Below the pieces are notes generated by a model, which worked only from the letters and a program-made list of their open reading frames with translations, was not told where the DNA came from and did no database searches. Position numbers and translations under genes: made by a program. Positions 1-9,996 of a stretch of 64,000 bases of DNA are shown here, piece by piece. The stretch covers positions 5,828,001-5,892,000 of the forward strand of contig JAQOTA010000050.1 of assembly GCA_029532415.1 (NCBI GenBank), read 5' to 3'. The number at the start of each line of letters is the position of its first letter. The stretch's first letter is position 1. This DNA comes from Marasmius tenuissimus (taxonomy: Eukaryota > Basidiomycota > Agaricomycetes > Agaricales > Marasmiaceae).

Positions 1-1194
1 TCAAATGACGTTGGCTTCTGAACTGCAGGCGCTCACTTCTTTCATTGGCAAAACACCGGGGCTTCTCTTCAAGTGATCACATCGCACCGTGAGTGTATAC
101 CCCCACTCGGATCCTTGTATTCTTGAATCATACTTATCCTCCAAATTCTAGTGATTTTACAGTTGAGATTATGTGCTATGTATGGGAATACACGGAAGAT
201 TATCGCTTTATGTGTGCGTAACTCCCCCGACCACACAATAGAAGGCGAGAAAGGATCAGAAGGAATTCAATCTAGGTGTTCTTGACGTGTGGTGAAGCCT
301 TGACGATGGGAATAATATTCGGAGCACCCAATCACAAGTTGGTCGGTACGTTGCCTTCCTTGCTTTGCCATCTACGTCTCGCTGAGCGTGTATCGGGTCA
401 GGGACCAACGAACCTCTTCCGGGACTATACATCTGCGCTGACGCGGAGCCGTCAGACGGCTCACGGTGGCTGGTGTACTATTGGATGTCTATACTGATCA
501 CCGACATCTTGCTGCTCTCATTAGCTCTGGTGCAAGCTTGGAGACACCGTCCTTCGACAGGGCTTGGTAGCGCTCTTATGGTGACACTCACCAGGGACTC
601 CGTGGTGTATTTCTTCGTGTATGTCTTGACTCGTACCTGAATTTTCTACCTCCAATCGACGTCGACCTTCGATCGAACGAATAGGATCTGCACTGTCTAC
701 CTTGCCAGTCTGGTCGTTTGGATCTTCAATCGAGTACGTGACCATTCGCTTGTTCTTCATACCAACTGATCGACATACTCTATTAAGGTCACCCTTAACG
801 AGCTCCTTACTTCCTTTTCTTTCGTCGTCTCGAGCATCTTGGCAAATCGTCTTCTCATATCCCTCCGAAGAGAAGGTTTCCGTTGCCAACCTGACGCAGA
901 GATCCATTCATATATGCCTTCAATCCGATGCGCTGAGAGTCTCGAGTTGACCACAATCCTCGATACTACTCCTGCGACAACCTCTACAAATCGTTTCAGG
1001 GTATGATCACATTGAGTGCACGACTGCTAAAATACTGTAGATAAATACTAATTACGAATGCGCCTGTATTATGAGACTTTTAACAACATGTTCCGTATGC
1101 ACCCGTTGGCAGTACTTGGTAAAGATGTACTGAGCGTTGATAAATTAAGAAACGAATGTGAAAGTGGGACCCATCTAAAACGGCGGCACCGCAC
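1..1194. other. No recognised gene
   Basis: Several short open frames exist on both strands (for example 521-907 and 757-954 on the minus strand) but none has a composition, intron pattern or motif I recognise. The last 150 bases are probably the 3' UTR of the arylsulfotransferase-family gene that ends at 1195. Confidence 0.5.
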
Positions 1195-3404
1195 TTATAC
1201 CCACAACGGCAGGGCAAACGAGGAGACAAGGGCCAGACCAAGGGCATAAGCCGTCATTGGTTTGGACAAGGCAGCGGTGTTCTGGTTTCCTCCTGAGTTA
1301 TCGTTATTCTGATTTCCTCCTGAATTGTCGCTGGTCGTTGTTGTCGTATTCGGGACCTGTAGTTTAACGAAGTCGCTTATTCCCAATGGTTGATTGTTAC
1401 GGTCGACTGCCCGCATCGCAAAGTGGGTGTAGTCGTCGTACTTCTCGAGGTTGGTGGGGATCGAGATGGTCGTTTCGAAGCCGTTCTTTGTACGGTTGTA
1501 GAGAGAGACCGCCTTCGTACCTTGCTCGTCGGAAGCTCCAAATAGTTCCCATTTGCTGATTTCGGTTGCGCCATTCCAAGAAGCGTAGACGCTGAGCATG
1601 GATGACTTCGCGAGGACGAGTTCGACTTGGGGTTTGTCCTTGGGAATTCCAGTCCAGTTGCTTCGTAAGACACGATCTGGAAGCCGAGCGACTCATAAAT
1701 CAGGAGATCAGGACACGGCTAAACGGGGACGTACAGCCTGAACTATTTGTGTCCACACCAAACTGAGCCGCCCATAGCATTTCTCCCTCAGGAGTATACT
1801 CCGAGAAGAAGGGCATTGACCCCCAGCTAGACGCGTATTTAGAAGCAGCACCACCTGTAAATACGAAGTACCGCTCACCCTACCAAAACATTGCCATTTT
1901 CGTAGACCTGCATGCTTCCTTGACTCTCGGATATGACGGGCAAGTACGGGCGGTACTCTCGTTCCAGAGTGGCGGCCATTGCCACGAAATCTAGCTTAAG
2001 GATCATACCGCGGGAAGAAACCTCGTCGGCAACCCCGTACATCCCAGCATTATTGAACAAACTAGGCAAGGTAACGTCAGCATGATTCTATGCATCGAAG
2101 CAGAAACGTGCAGTTCACCTCAATGTACCAGAGGTTTCAGTTAGAGTTATCCATCGGGGGTCGTGTTGGTAGCTAAAATGCGTGTTCTCGCCCATTTGGA
2201 AGGACGATTGACGGCCTCCGAGTCTCCAGATGACATGTCCATCGTTACCATCCAGATAGTAGATAGCGTTGCAGTGGCGGGCTGAGACCAGGTAGTTCCC
2301 GAAATTATCCTTTTCGAGCGAGTTGATATGCTAACGCCATCCAATCAGATATTCATTCGTGTCCGAAACGACGACAAAGATATAACGCACGAAGTAGTCC
2401 CAGGCCGAGGCTTGGTCGACTCCACTCGATCCTGGTTCAGTGTAACATTCGCTCGGATCAATGTGTTGACTGGATTTCCAAGTCCAGATGCCCTTGCCTT
2501 CACCAGAGGTCAGCGCAGGTAACGAAGGTGACGTAGGTACATACTCGTCGTGATATTTGCTTCTTGTGCAACACAGTCCAGTATCCATCCCTCCTCTGGT
2601 CCTCCAAAAGGTCGCAAATCCATTTTCTTGAACTCGTATGCAACCAACAAGGCCGTGTTGTTGCTAGTGATCTGAGCCTGAAAACGAGAGGGATGTTTGT
2701 TCATCGATATCTCGCCCAGTGAAGGCCATGTTTCACCTCATGGAAATCAGCTAACGTTGGTCCCGCATCGCCTTCCGTGTCAGTGGTGCTATTCAAAACA
2801 ACCGGTAAGCACATATGGGTGCGCAAATGAATGCTGCACTCACAAATTGGCCACCACTTCATAATGCTTGTTCAGCATGAGATTCCATCCGTGCCCCACT
2901 CCCAATCCGAAGAATTCTCCTTGCCAGAAAAGAATGTGAGGCTCTCCCATGTAGTTTGCGACTTGGAAGGAGAGCGCTTCTCCGTAGTCATGCCCAGCCC
3001 AAATCATCGTGCCATCGTCGCTGTACATTACTGCGCCATTTTGCCGGATTGCCGCCCCTACAAAGACGCTGGGTGAGACAAGGACTAGTCGATTGAAGTG
3101 CTGCGGACGTACCGCGAGGGGCCATGAAAAGATAACCGGGAGTCGAATTGCGCCGTGTCGATTGGTTTCGGGGCATGGCAAAGTTCCATTCAGCCCTACG
3201 GAATGTGAGTAGAACCTTCCGATGAGAATATGTAGAGACTCACGGGGTATATGCTGAGGAGAAATAGCTTTGGAACGGACCAGAACCCAGAATTCCTGTC
3301 GCGTATTCATTGCTCTCGAAGTAAACAGAGTCTGCTCTGACGATGGAAGCGAGCAAAAGCAGCGTGGAAGGTAAAGAACGTATCCATGACAAGCAAGGCC
3401 TCAT
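1195..3404 (-). CDS. Fungal arylsulfotransferase-family (ASST) protein, secreted, possibly GPI-anchored
   Basis: Split over roughly eight exons. The start at 3404 opens a clear signal peptide (MRPCLSWIRSLPSTLLLLAS) and runs to a GT donor near 3240. Family blocks follow in order: GAAIRQNGAVMYSDDGTMIW, then a GEPHILFWQGEFFGLGVGHG block (2840-3100), then SLEKDNFGNYLVSARHCNAI with IYYLDG, VIWRLGG and YQHDPRW (2140-2335), then SRGMILKLDF and GSMQVYENGNVLVG (1875-2069), then a SMPFFSEYTPEGEMLWAAQFG block near 1800, and VYASWNGATEISKW in the last exon. These are hallmarks of the fungal ASST_2 beta-propeller family. Bacterial ASST moves sulfate between phenols; the fungal substrates are not established. 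The C-terminus is an Asn/Gly/Thr-rich spacer followed by a hydrophobic tail (ALGLALVSSFALPLWV), which suggests a GPI anchor signal. No lesion was seen. Exact splice sites are inferred. Confidence 0.88.
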
Positions 3405-4945
3405 GGCTGGCAGTCCAGTAAAAATGGACGGGCGGGGGGGAGGAAATAAAATCGCGCCAGGCTGACAAGGGGTAAGGTGGTATTTATTCCGAAATTTGCA
3501 TCAATCACCTTTCCGATACAACGGAGACCATCAAGCCTAACTCTCGGCTAAAGTTTGCCGCGGCTGGGGGCCAAGCGATGAGATTTCAATGATGGCCAAG
3601 CAGTTTCCTGCCAGTGTCCCGTTTGCTTCTGCTCTTTCTCTCCACAACAAGTTAAGTATGGAGTCGCCCTCACTGCTTTCACATCCGCCACGAAACTCTT
3701 GCCCAGTCCGCCAGGTTTCAACTGATCAATCAATCAGGACCAGCGCCTCTTCAGAAAATTATGTTCTGATATGTTGGTGGGAACGTGGGACCCTTAGATG
3801 ACGATAGCTGTCGAGTACGTATAGTAAAGTATCGGGTGCGTTGCCTTGAGGGATTGAAATTGAATCGGACCTGTTGTATTTAATTTGGGTTCGTATGCAG
3901 TTCAAACTTCACGGGTGATTGACACACCGTAACTCTGCTGCGCCTGGAACCAAGTATGAACATTCACTCGGGGAATAAGCGTAGAATGAATGAAGAGACA
4001 CCCAGAGACGGGCGGAACTGTCCTTGAATAGAGAGGGTAATGCAGAGCCAATCGCTGACCGCCCAAGTGTTCGCGGCCTTCTTATGGGCATCATCATCGA
4101 TCCAGCAGTAGCTTGGCCGCCAAATGTATCCAGACTCGTGCTACTCCGTAAAACCCGTGTTCAACATCGAGGCTTGAATGCGGTCTTCGGCAGGTTCGCA
4201 GGCTTTCGCAGGGTTCGCAGGTGAGACGGTCTCTTGGCGAAGGTGCCCTTATGGTGGTGAAGACCAGGAACGAAATGCACCGCCACAACGCCCACGAGGC
4301 ATTATCATTGAGCATTATGAGTTCCGGCTTACTCATCTGAAACACACGCCACCAAAACATTCCAAGTGGCACCTACTGATGTCCATAATCCACGACTGTA
4401 CCTATGGCCTCGAATGTTCCTTGCAACCATTCCAAGTCACCTTTCGGCTCTCTACACAGGCTTTAGAGATTCTTCGGCAATGTCGCGTTGAACGTGGCAC
4501 TCATCCTACCGCGAGGATCGAGATGGCCCTAGTGGAAGGGTAGGCTGCCACCACCTCTGCTAGGGAGCAAGCTATTACGCCAGAGATGCTGAGAGAAATT
4601 GCGCCTTTGTTTACGCGGCAATTTTGACGCTATTTTATCCCGTGCTTAGCAGTGTTCCTCGTGACTTTAGGTAGGTCTGGCGCTCCACCTCACACCTAGG
4701 AGGACTTATCTGCTGGAAGCTGATCTCAAATCTACTTCAAGTCGAGTGACCTCTGCTTTTGGACAATAGAGATTTTACTACCTTTCGGCAAAGTCCCCAA
4801 AAAGTCTACCCGCTGTCATCGAAATGTGGCCATGATGACTCCGACCATTGTCTGGCAAAGCCATATTCGTCAAAAAATGGAAATGTGGACGGTTTCTTTG
4901 TCGAAGCTGCCACATTGTTCGCGCTTATTGACGCCTGGGGTAAGG
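3405..4945. other. Intergenic, no recognised gene
   Basis: Overlapping short frames on both strands carry no recognisable motif. A small direct repeat of TTCGCAGG lies near 4190-4220. I see no RNA gene or mobile element here. Confidence 0.5.
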
Positions 4946-4953
4946 TATAAATA
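4946..4953 (+). promoter_or_regulatory. TATA box (TATAAATA) of the 5103 gene
   Basis: TATAAATA lies about 157 bases upstream of the start codon at 5103 and is followed by a pyrimidine-rich stretch at 5030-5060, the usual arrangement of a strong basidiomycete promoter. Confidence 0.6.
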
Positions 4954-5102
4954 GAGAGGTAAGTTTTCGAGAGAGATATACTACCCACTTTCCTTGAAAA
5001 TTATCCCCGCACACCGAGGTCCGGTATCTCTTCCTAACCTCCCCTTCCCTTCTTTATTCGCCACTTTCGATTTTTACCGCACTTTAAGTTCTTTTTGACA
5101 TC

Positions 5103-5784
5103 ATGTTCTGTGAGTTGTTTGCACTTCTCGAATACGTTGATTAGTTCTGACCATGTTCTAATCTCTGTAGCCTTCGGCAAAAAGCTCCCTGCGAATTGGC
5201 CTTCCACCCTCCACCACAAGTGCAACAACTCCAAGTGTACCTACCCCAACAGCCCGAAGCCGACATCCGGATCGTACAAATGTCATGGATGCTCCAAGGG
5301 TACCTACAAAGTCTCTCGCTCGACCGCAGTCGAGATCGACGCGAAGAACCGTCAAGTCTTCCCCCTCTATTCCAGCAACACTCGTCCTGTCCAACACGAT
5401 CCAGTCCCCGTCTCAGCACACACCTTTTCCAACGCAATGGTTCGTCCGCGTGTGCCTATGCGAACTGTCGGCGAGATTAGAACAATGAAGGCACTGGACT
5501 CATGGGACGAGCCACTCGTGCGCTCCAATGCAGTTCGAAAGAGGGCCGAGTCCAAGGACTCACAAGCAACGACTTCCTCTTCATCTTCCGGCTTCCACAG
5601 TAACTACCATTGCTCGCCGGTACCTGCCATTCCTCGTCCTTATCCCCCACCTCCGCCACCAAAAGCTGTTCCACGTGTTTCTCAGCAGTATCATGCTCGC
5701 CCTGGACCACAGACACAACACAGAAACGCGCCATCCTCCGCTCCCCGATCAAGTGGATACCCATACAGGGTTTACAACCAATGA
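5103..5784 (+). CDS. Hypothetical small Pro/Ser-rich protein with paired CxxC motifs
   Basis: The ATG at 5103 begins a three-codon first exon. A GTGAGT...CTGTAG intron (5110-5170, 61 nt) joins it in frame to a second exon ending at 5784, giving about 206 residues. The N-terminal part holds KCNNSKC and KCHGCSKGTYKVSR, a possible small zinc-binding site or disulfide pair. The rest is low complexity: a serine run, a PRPYPPPPPP stretch and an Arg/Gln/Ser-rich tail, probably disordered. A TATA box lies upstream. I do not recognise a family. The clean promoter and intron argue for a real gene. The other frames here also stay open for some length because the region is Pro/Ser-rich, so shadows should be discounted. 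Confidence 0.6.
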
Positions 5785-6419
5785 GTTGATCTCAGTCGGT
5801 TATTGACACTGTATCCAGAGCATATAAGCGTCCTTTAGTGATCTAAAAGCCCACCATACGAAACAGATTTCTCTCTTTCCTGGCGCAACCTCTCTCACTT
5901 CCGTTGTATCAACACCTTCGCCTCTTATCGGTATAGTGGCCACTCATTGCCACAGCGGTGGTCTCACATTCCTTGTTGTGATTATTTATTCTGTATCTAT
6001 CTAGGCATACTAAGCCACCACATTCCTTTCCTGTGTTATTTACTCATTTCTCCTTGTACTTGTTGCTAGTCACATCCAGGATCTTCAATTCCGTTCACCT
6101 TTGACATCATGAAACCCCATCCGAATGGATGAGCGAAAAGATCGATGAATATATGACAACGCACACGAAGAAGCAAACCATAGTAGATCAAAATATACCG
6201 GGAAGCAAATCGAAGCGATGCTCAAAAAGTCACCACTCCGACGTCTCCCTCACGGCTTCTCAACGTTACTATGTGAGCTCCACATCCAAAAGCCACGTTG
6301 TAGTACTGAGGATTACGGCTAGAGATACCAAGGTTAAACTCGACCACGACAGGAGAAAAGAGAACACGCTACGTGCTCCATCTGGGTCTCTCCCGCCCAC
6401 AAGAGACGTCTCAAGTAGT
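5785..6419. other. Intergenic, no recognised gene
   Basis: 3' flank of the 5103 gene. A plus-strand open frame crosses 6129-6965, but its right half is antisense to a recognisable helicase remnant, so I do not call it. Confidence 0.45.
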
Positions 6420-6965
6420 CTACGTACCCCCCGCACTATCAAAGACGTTCGGGAGATGGTCTTTCCAAAGACGTACTCCTCTGGAACTCTCCTGCCGGAA
6501 GATGCCTGGAGTAATCTGCATACCCCACGTTATCAGACGCTCGTGGATCTTTCGGCAATGCCCCCACAATCTGATCATCTCTTCAAATTTGCCAGAATCC
6601 GTGGAAAGCGATACGTCATGAAGGCCATAGGTAGCTTCCTGACATACGGGATTGCCCTCAACGACGGCGCAGGCTCGCCACAAACCACCTCCTTCTCTAG
6701 TCGACAAGCAGACCGCTTTTTGGGCTTTAGAACGTGGGGTGTCCTGAGATCCAAACCAAATATGGTCCGATCCTGGCTGCCATCGAGTGCGAGAGATAAG
6801 AAAATAGGTATGGGGCTGTGTGTCTTTGAGGAAAATGAGTTCGAGTCGATCTTCAGCGATTCGAAAGTTCTTGGTACAGTGGGAGATGGAGGGGTCCATG
6901 ACGTTGCTTTCCTCGACCTTGAAACGGAGTCTGAAAGGGTACGCTTAGTAATAGAGGATAGATAG
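6420..6965 (-). pseudogene. Degenerate fragment of the Mov10-like helicase (N-terminal beta region)
   Basis: Pieces in two minus-strand frames match the helicase segment just before the ATPase domain. AEDRLELIFLKDTQPHTYFLIS matches the EDRLxLTFxD...RxRFxISRT block of H1, and then, after a frame change, GEPAPSLRAIPYVRKLPMAF matches H1 GEPAPSLQAIPYVGKLPLAL. LPNVFDSAG is a shifted remnant of LPRVLDSAGYG. At least two frame shifts are needed and no ATPase motif follows, so this is a dead relic. It shows that the helicase family once extended further left than H1. Confidence 0.7.
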
Positions 6966-6982
6966 AGCATTGGATTACGCAT

Positions 6983-7853
6983 GGAGTGGACGACCGGGCT
7001 CCCTTGGGCGACGCCAGGCTACTACGCACAAAGAGCACGGCTGAAAGCTTCAAATTGACCGGTTAGATCAGCTCTGACTGTAGCAGCGATAGTGATGGCT
7101 TGTTCAGTAGGCATAAAGCCGACTATTCGAGGTCGAAGTCACCCATTCCGGAAGTCGGAATGGTAGTGATTGAGGCAAAAGGTGAGATGCGTATCTATAT
7201 GGAAACAGTGGTCCCTGGAGGTCTGCCAAGCCAACGTTCAACCATATCTGGATTCCGTGCCAACATTCCAACAGATTTCGAGGTGCTGAGGATAAAAATG
7301 GCTGTCAGGTTCAATTACCTGTGTTTTCCCCTCAAATGCACGACGTCGAATGTGGTCAGGAAAAAGAGATAGATTTCGGGCCACGGCTCCGAGTATGGAT
7401 CATGATCGAGCTGTCGGAGTGAGTTTAGGGCAGGTCGAATCGTGCATCGGCTCGCCTCCAGGCCAAGGTCATCCTGAACCCGAACTATGACCCTGCAGGT
7501 ACGCTCTAGTACTTTTTTGACTATAGACCATAATTAAAAGCATCACCTGGCGCATCGGTTCACATTGACGCCTGTTATCTGCCTACTCAAACTGAATGCA
7601 CGTTCCTAGACGTTCCTGGGCCTTCATAGCGAAATACTAAAACCTCCTCTAAGCGGTGACAACCACGACACTGGCACGACGTCGGTCGTCTCCTATGGCC
7701 GTCATTTTCCCAGCTTTACCGACTTGACTGCGTACCTCGGGCTACAGCTTCCAAAGGATTTAAGCTGGCATCAGTTCTGGTTCATCTTCATCGCCCAAAC
7801 CGTGTTCAACTCTTCATTCTCATCACTCTCTCGTAGCACCATCAGTCCTCAAC
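6983..7853. other. Intergenic between helicase relic and EEP1
   Basis: An open frame at 7100-7372 (+) has no recognisable motif. The rest holds nothing I can support apart from the presumed promoter and 5' UTR of EEP1. Confidence 0.45.
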
Positions 7854-9107
7854 ATGCGTATCGCAACCTGGAACATCCGATATGACTCTGACCCAAAGAA
7901 TATTCCGCTCAAAGACACCATTGACAAACTACCCGATTGCACCGTCCAGTTTCCTTTTCTCACTCTCCACGGCGAGCAAAACTGGGCCGACAGAAGAATC
8001 AGAATCGCCGAAACCTTACTGAACGAAGGCATCGACCTAGTTGGTCAGTTATCTCCAGTCACTTTCGTGCCGTGGGCGGTCGACTAAGAACTGTGTAGGC
8101 TTGCAAGAAGCTTTGAAAAATCAAATCGATGATCTGGTCGAGCTTTTCGGTGATGACTGGGCCTGGGTTGGAGCTGGAAGAGATGACGGGAAGGAAAAGG
8201 GGGAATATTGCCCCATTTTTTACAAAAAGTAATCTATCTATAACGTTGACCGACTCGGAGGTCGAACTAATCCTTTCCCCCGTGTTTTAGATCAGCATTG
8301 ACCCTCGTCTCCGAGGCGCAACATTTTTGGCTCTCGTCAGTCTCCGCCAATTTCATCGACCTCGCCTCCCTGACCTCTTCACTCATGCAGCCACACACCC
8401 TACGAACCATCCGCATACCCAGAGGCCCTACCCCGTATCTGCACAATCGCACACTTCACTATAAACAATCCACCCCAGGAACCCCGAACAGCTTCTCAGT
8501 TCTCAACACTCACCTAGACGATAGATATGAAGGTCAACGCAATCTGGGCGCATCCCTCCTCCTTCAAAGGGCCAAATACGAAGCGTATAAGAACAACGGC
8601 GGCGTACCCGTTTTCGTTATCGGGGATTTCAACAGGCGTGTACCCTCCTTCCGGTCCAGTTTGCCACAGTCTAACTCTCCGTTCACGTGTAGCGAAGCCA
8701 CAGGCCCCGCCTCCGGTGGATACCGCACTATAACAGGATCTGCCACACCCGTAGCCATCAACGAGCGATTTGCCAAGGAGTTCGATACCGGTGACGAAGG
8801 GCAGGGCTTCAAGATGCTCGATCTACGAGGCCACACACCTCGTCTTGCTGTTTCGAAGAACTTTGCTACGTGGACGAGTTTCAACTCTCAGGACACGTCG
8901 GAGTGGATGAGGCTTGATTTTATCTTTGGGGGGAGTAACATGAAGTGGTGCGTTCTGCATCTCGTTTTGGGTATAGTTGAGTTTGAACTTTTGTTTTCTT
9001 TGTGTAGGAAATCGACGGCGTACAAGGTAACGACGACGTTGCAGGATGATGGGCTTGTGACGAGCGACCACAGACCGGTCTTTGCGGATATTTTTTTGCA
9101 GCAATGA
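7854..9107 (+). CDS. EEP1: endonuclease/exonuclease/phosphatase-fold nuclease, probably frameshifted
   Basis: Shows all EEP motifs in order: MRIATWN at the start, LQEA after the first intron, GEYCPIFYKK, LNTHLDD, GDFN, and TSDHRPVFAD at the end; these supply the metal-binding and catalytic Asn, Glu, Asp and His. Introns match those of EEP2 and EEP3 (donors near 8044, 8230, 8335, 8637 and 8945), except that the fourth donor reads GC rather than GT. Unlike EEP2 and EEP3 there is no signal-peptide exon before MRIATWN. Compared with its paralogues, the exon after the third intron lacks one base near 8468-8476, which breaks the frame if that intron is removed. Retaining the 55-nt intron restores the downstream frame but replaces about 25 conserved residues. 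It is either a decaying paralogue or a variant with an altered segment. Confidence 0.7.
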
Positions 9108-9241
9108 GATGATTTCAACTTTCAAGATGGATGTTAGGTCTGGGTGTATTGGAGCATGATAGTTGACTGGATTCCACTTCGTACGCCCTTGTAGATTCAG
9201 TAAGTAGGGTCTGAAGTAAGCGGACAAAACAAAACTCATAA

Positions 9242-9346
9242 TGACCACCGCAGGGGTCGAACCTGCAATCTCCTGATAACGTTCGAAGTGATCCCTTATC
9301 ATGTCCATGATCGTAGTCAGACGCGATGCCATTTCGCCAGGCGGCC
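9242..9346 (-). tRNA. tRNA-Arg (anticodon ACG) with intron of about 33 nt
   Basis: On the minus strand a full cloverleaf can be drawn: acceptor stem GGCCGCC paired with GGTGGTC (two G-U pairs) and discriminator A; D arm GCG/CGC; anticodon stem TCTGA paired with TCAGG; loop CT-ACG-A followed by about 33 extra bases at the canonical 37/38 position, then A; variable AGATT; T arm GCAGG-TTCGACC-CCTGC with a perfect stem. With U33 fixed, the anticodon reads ACG, giving arginine. No CCA is encoded, as usual in eukaryotes. Confidence 0.82.
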
Positions 9347-9920
9347 CATATTCTTTGCAACTACCTACAACAACCATGTCCAGCACGCAAGCAGTCGGTC
9401 TCGAGACGATCAGGATTATTCAGGCCTGCGGAGTCCGGGCTAGGTAGATAAAAAGACAGCAGGACGAAGTAAGACGTAATGTACAGATGATGCCTATTCT
9501 AGGAACATACAGTACTATCTCCCACGATCTACTGCTTTGACACCAACCACGATCTACACGAGTCTGACTGAGAAACATGGTTCAAGCTCAGGTGCTTCCC
9601 GCCATGTCATGATCCTCTTCTAACTAGCCCCAAACGTGTTCGTGGTGTGGCCTCTGTATTCAAACAAGGTTCAAAAGGTCTTCTGTTCTACTGCGCAGAA
9701 ACGGCGGAGATGCCAAAAAGAGCTTCTGGAATCCCAAAGACATGGTATTTGTGGGTCCAGGCAGTGAGAACGCGATCCAATCGCGTTTCGATCGATGGAA
9801 GATTCACCAAATGCGGTCAAGCTTTACGCGCTAAAGGGCACGTTTCTTCCCTTTGTTTTGAATGGAAGAAAAGAACGGCAAGCGAGCGGGTAAGTCGTCT
9901 ATCTTCCCTCCTTCTTGCTA

Positions 9921-9928
9921 TATAAATA
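9921..9928 (+). promoter_or_regulatory. TATA box (TATAAATA) of helicase H1
   Basis: Lies 69 bases upstream of the H1 start and is followed by a CT-rich leader. H1 uses this ordinary promoter and lacks the palindrome/hairpin module found upstream of H2, H3 and the ZnF genes. The stretch from 9347 to 9920 holds no recognised gene. Confidence 0.6.
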
Positions 9929-9996
9929 TAAACAAGAACGAGTGGCGACCGTTCTTTCTTCCTTTGTTGACCCCAAACCCCCCCTTCTCTGAGAAA

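Noticed and set aside
521..907. 128-codon minus-strand frame at the left edge
   Set aside because: No motif, no supporting splice or promoter signal, and overlapping frames of similar length on both strands.
4094..4543. Overlapping frames on both strands near 4.1-4.5 kb
   Set aside because: Neither translation shows a domain or a believable start context.
6129..6965. 278-codon plus-strand open frame
   Set aside because: Most of it is antisense to a recognisable helicase remnant and its own translation has no motif.
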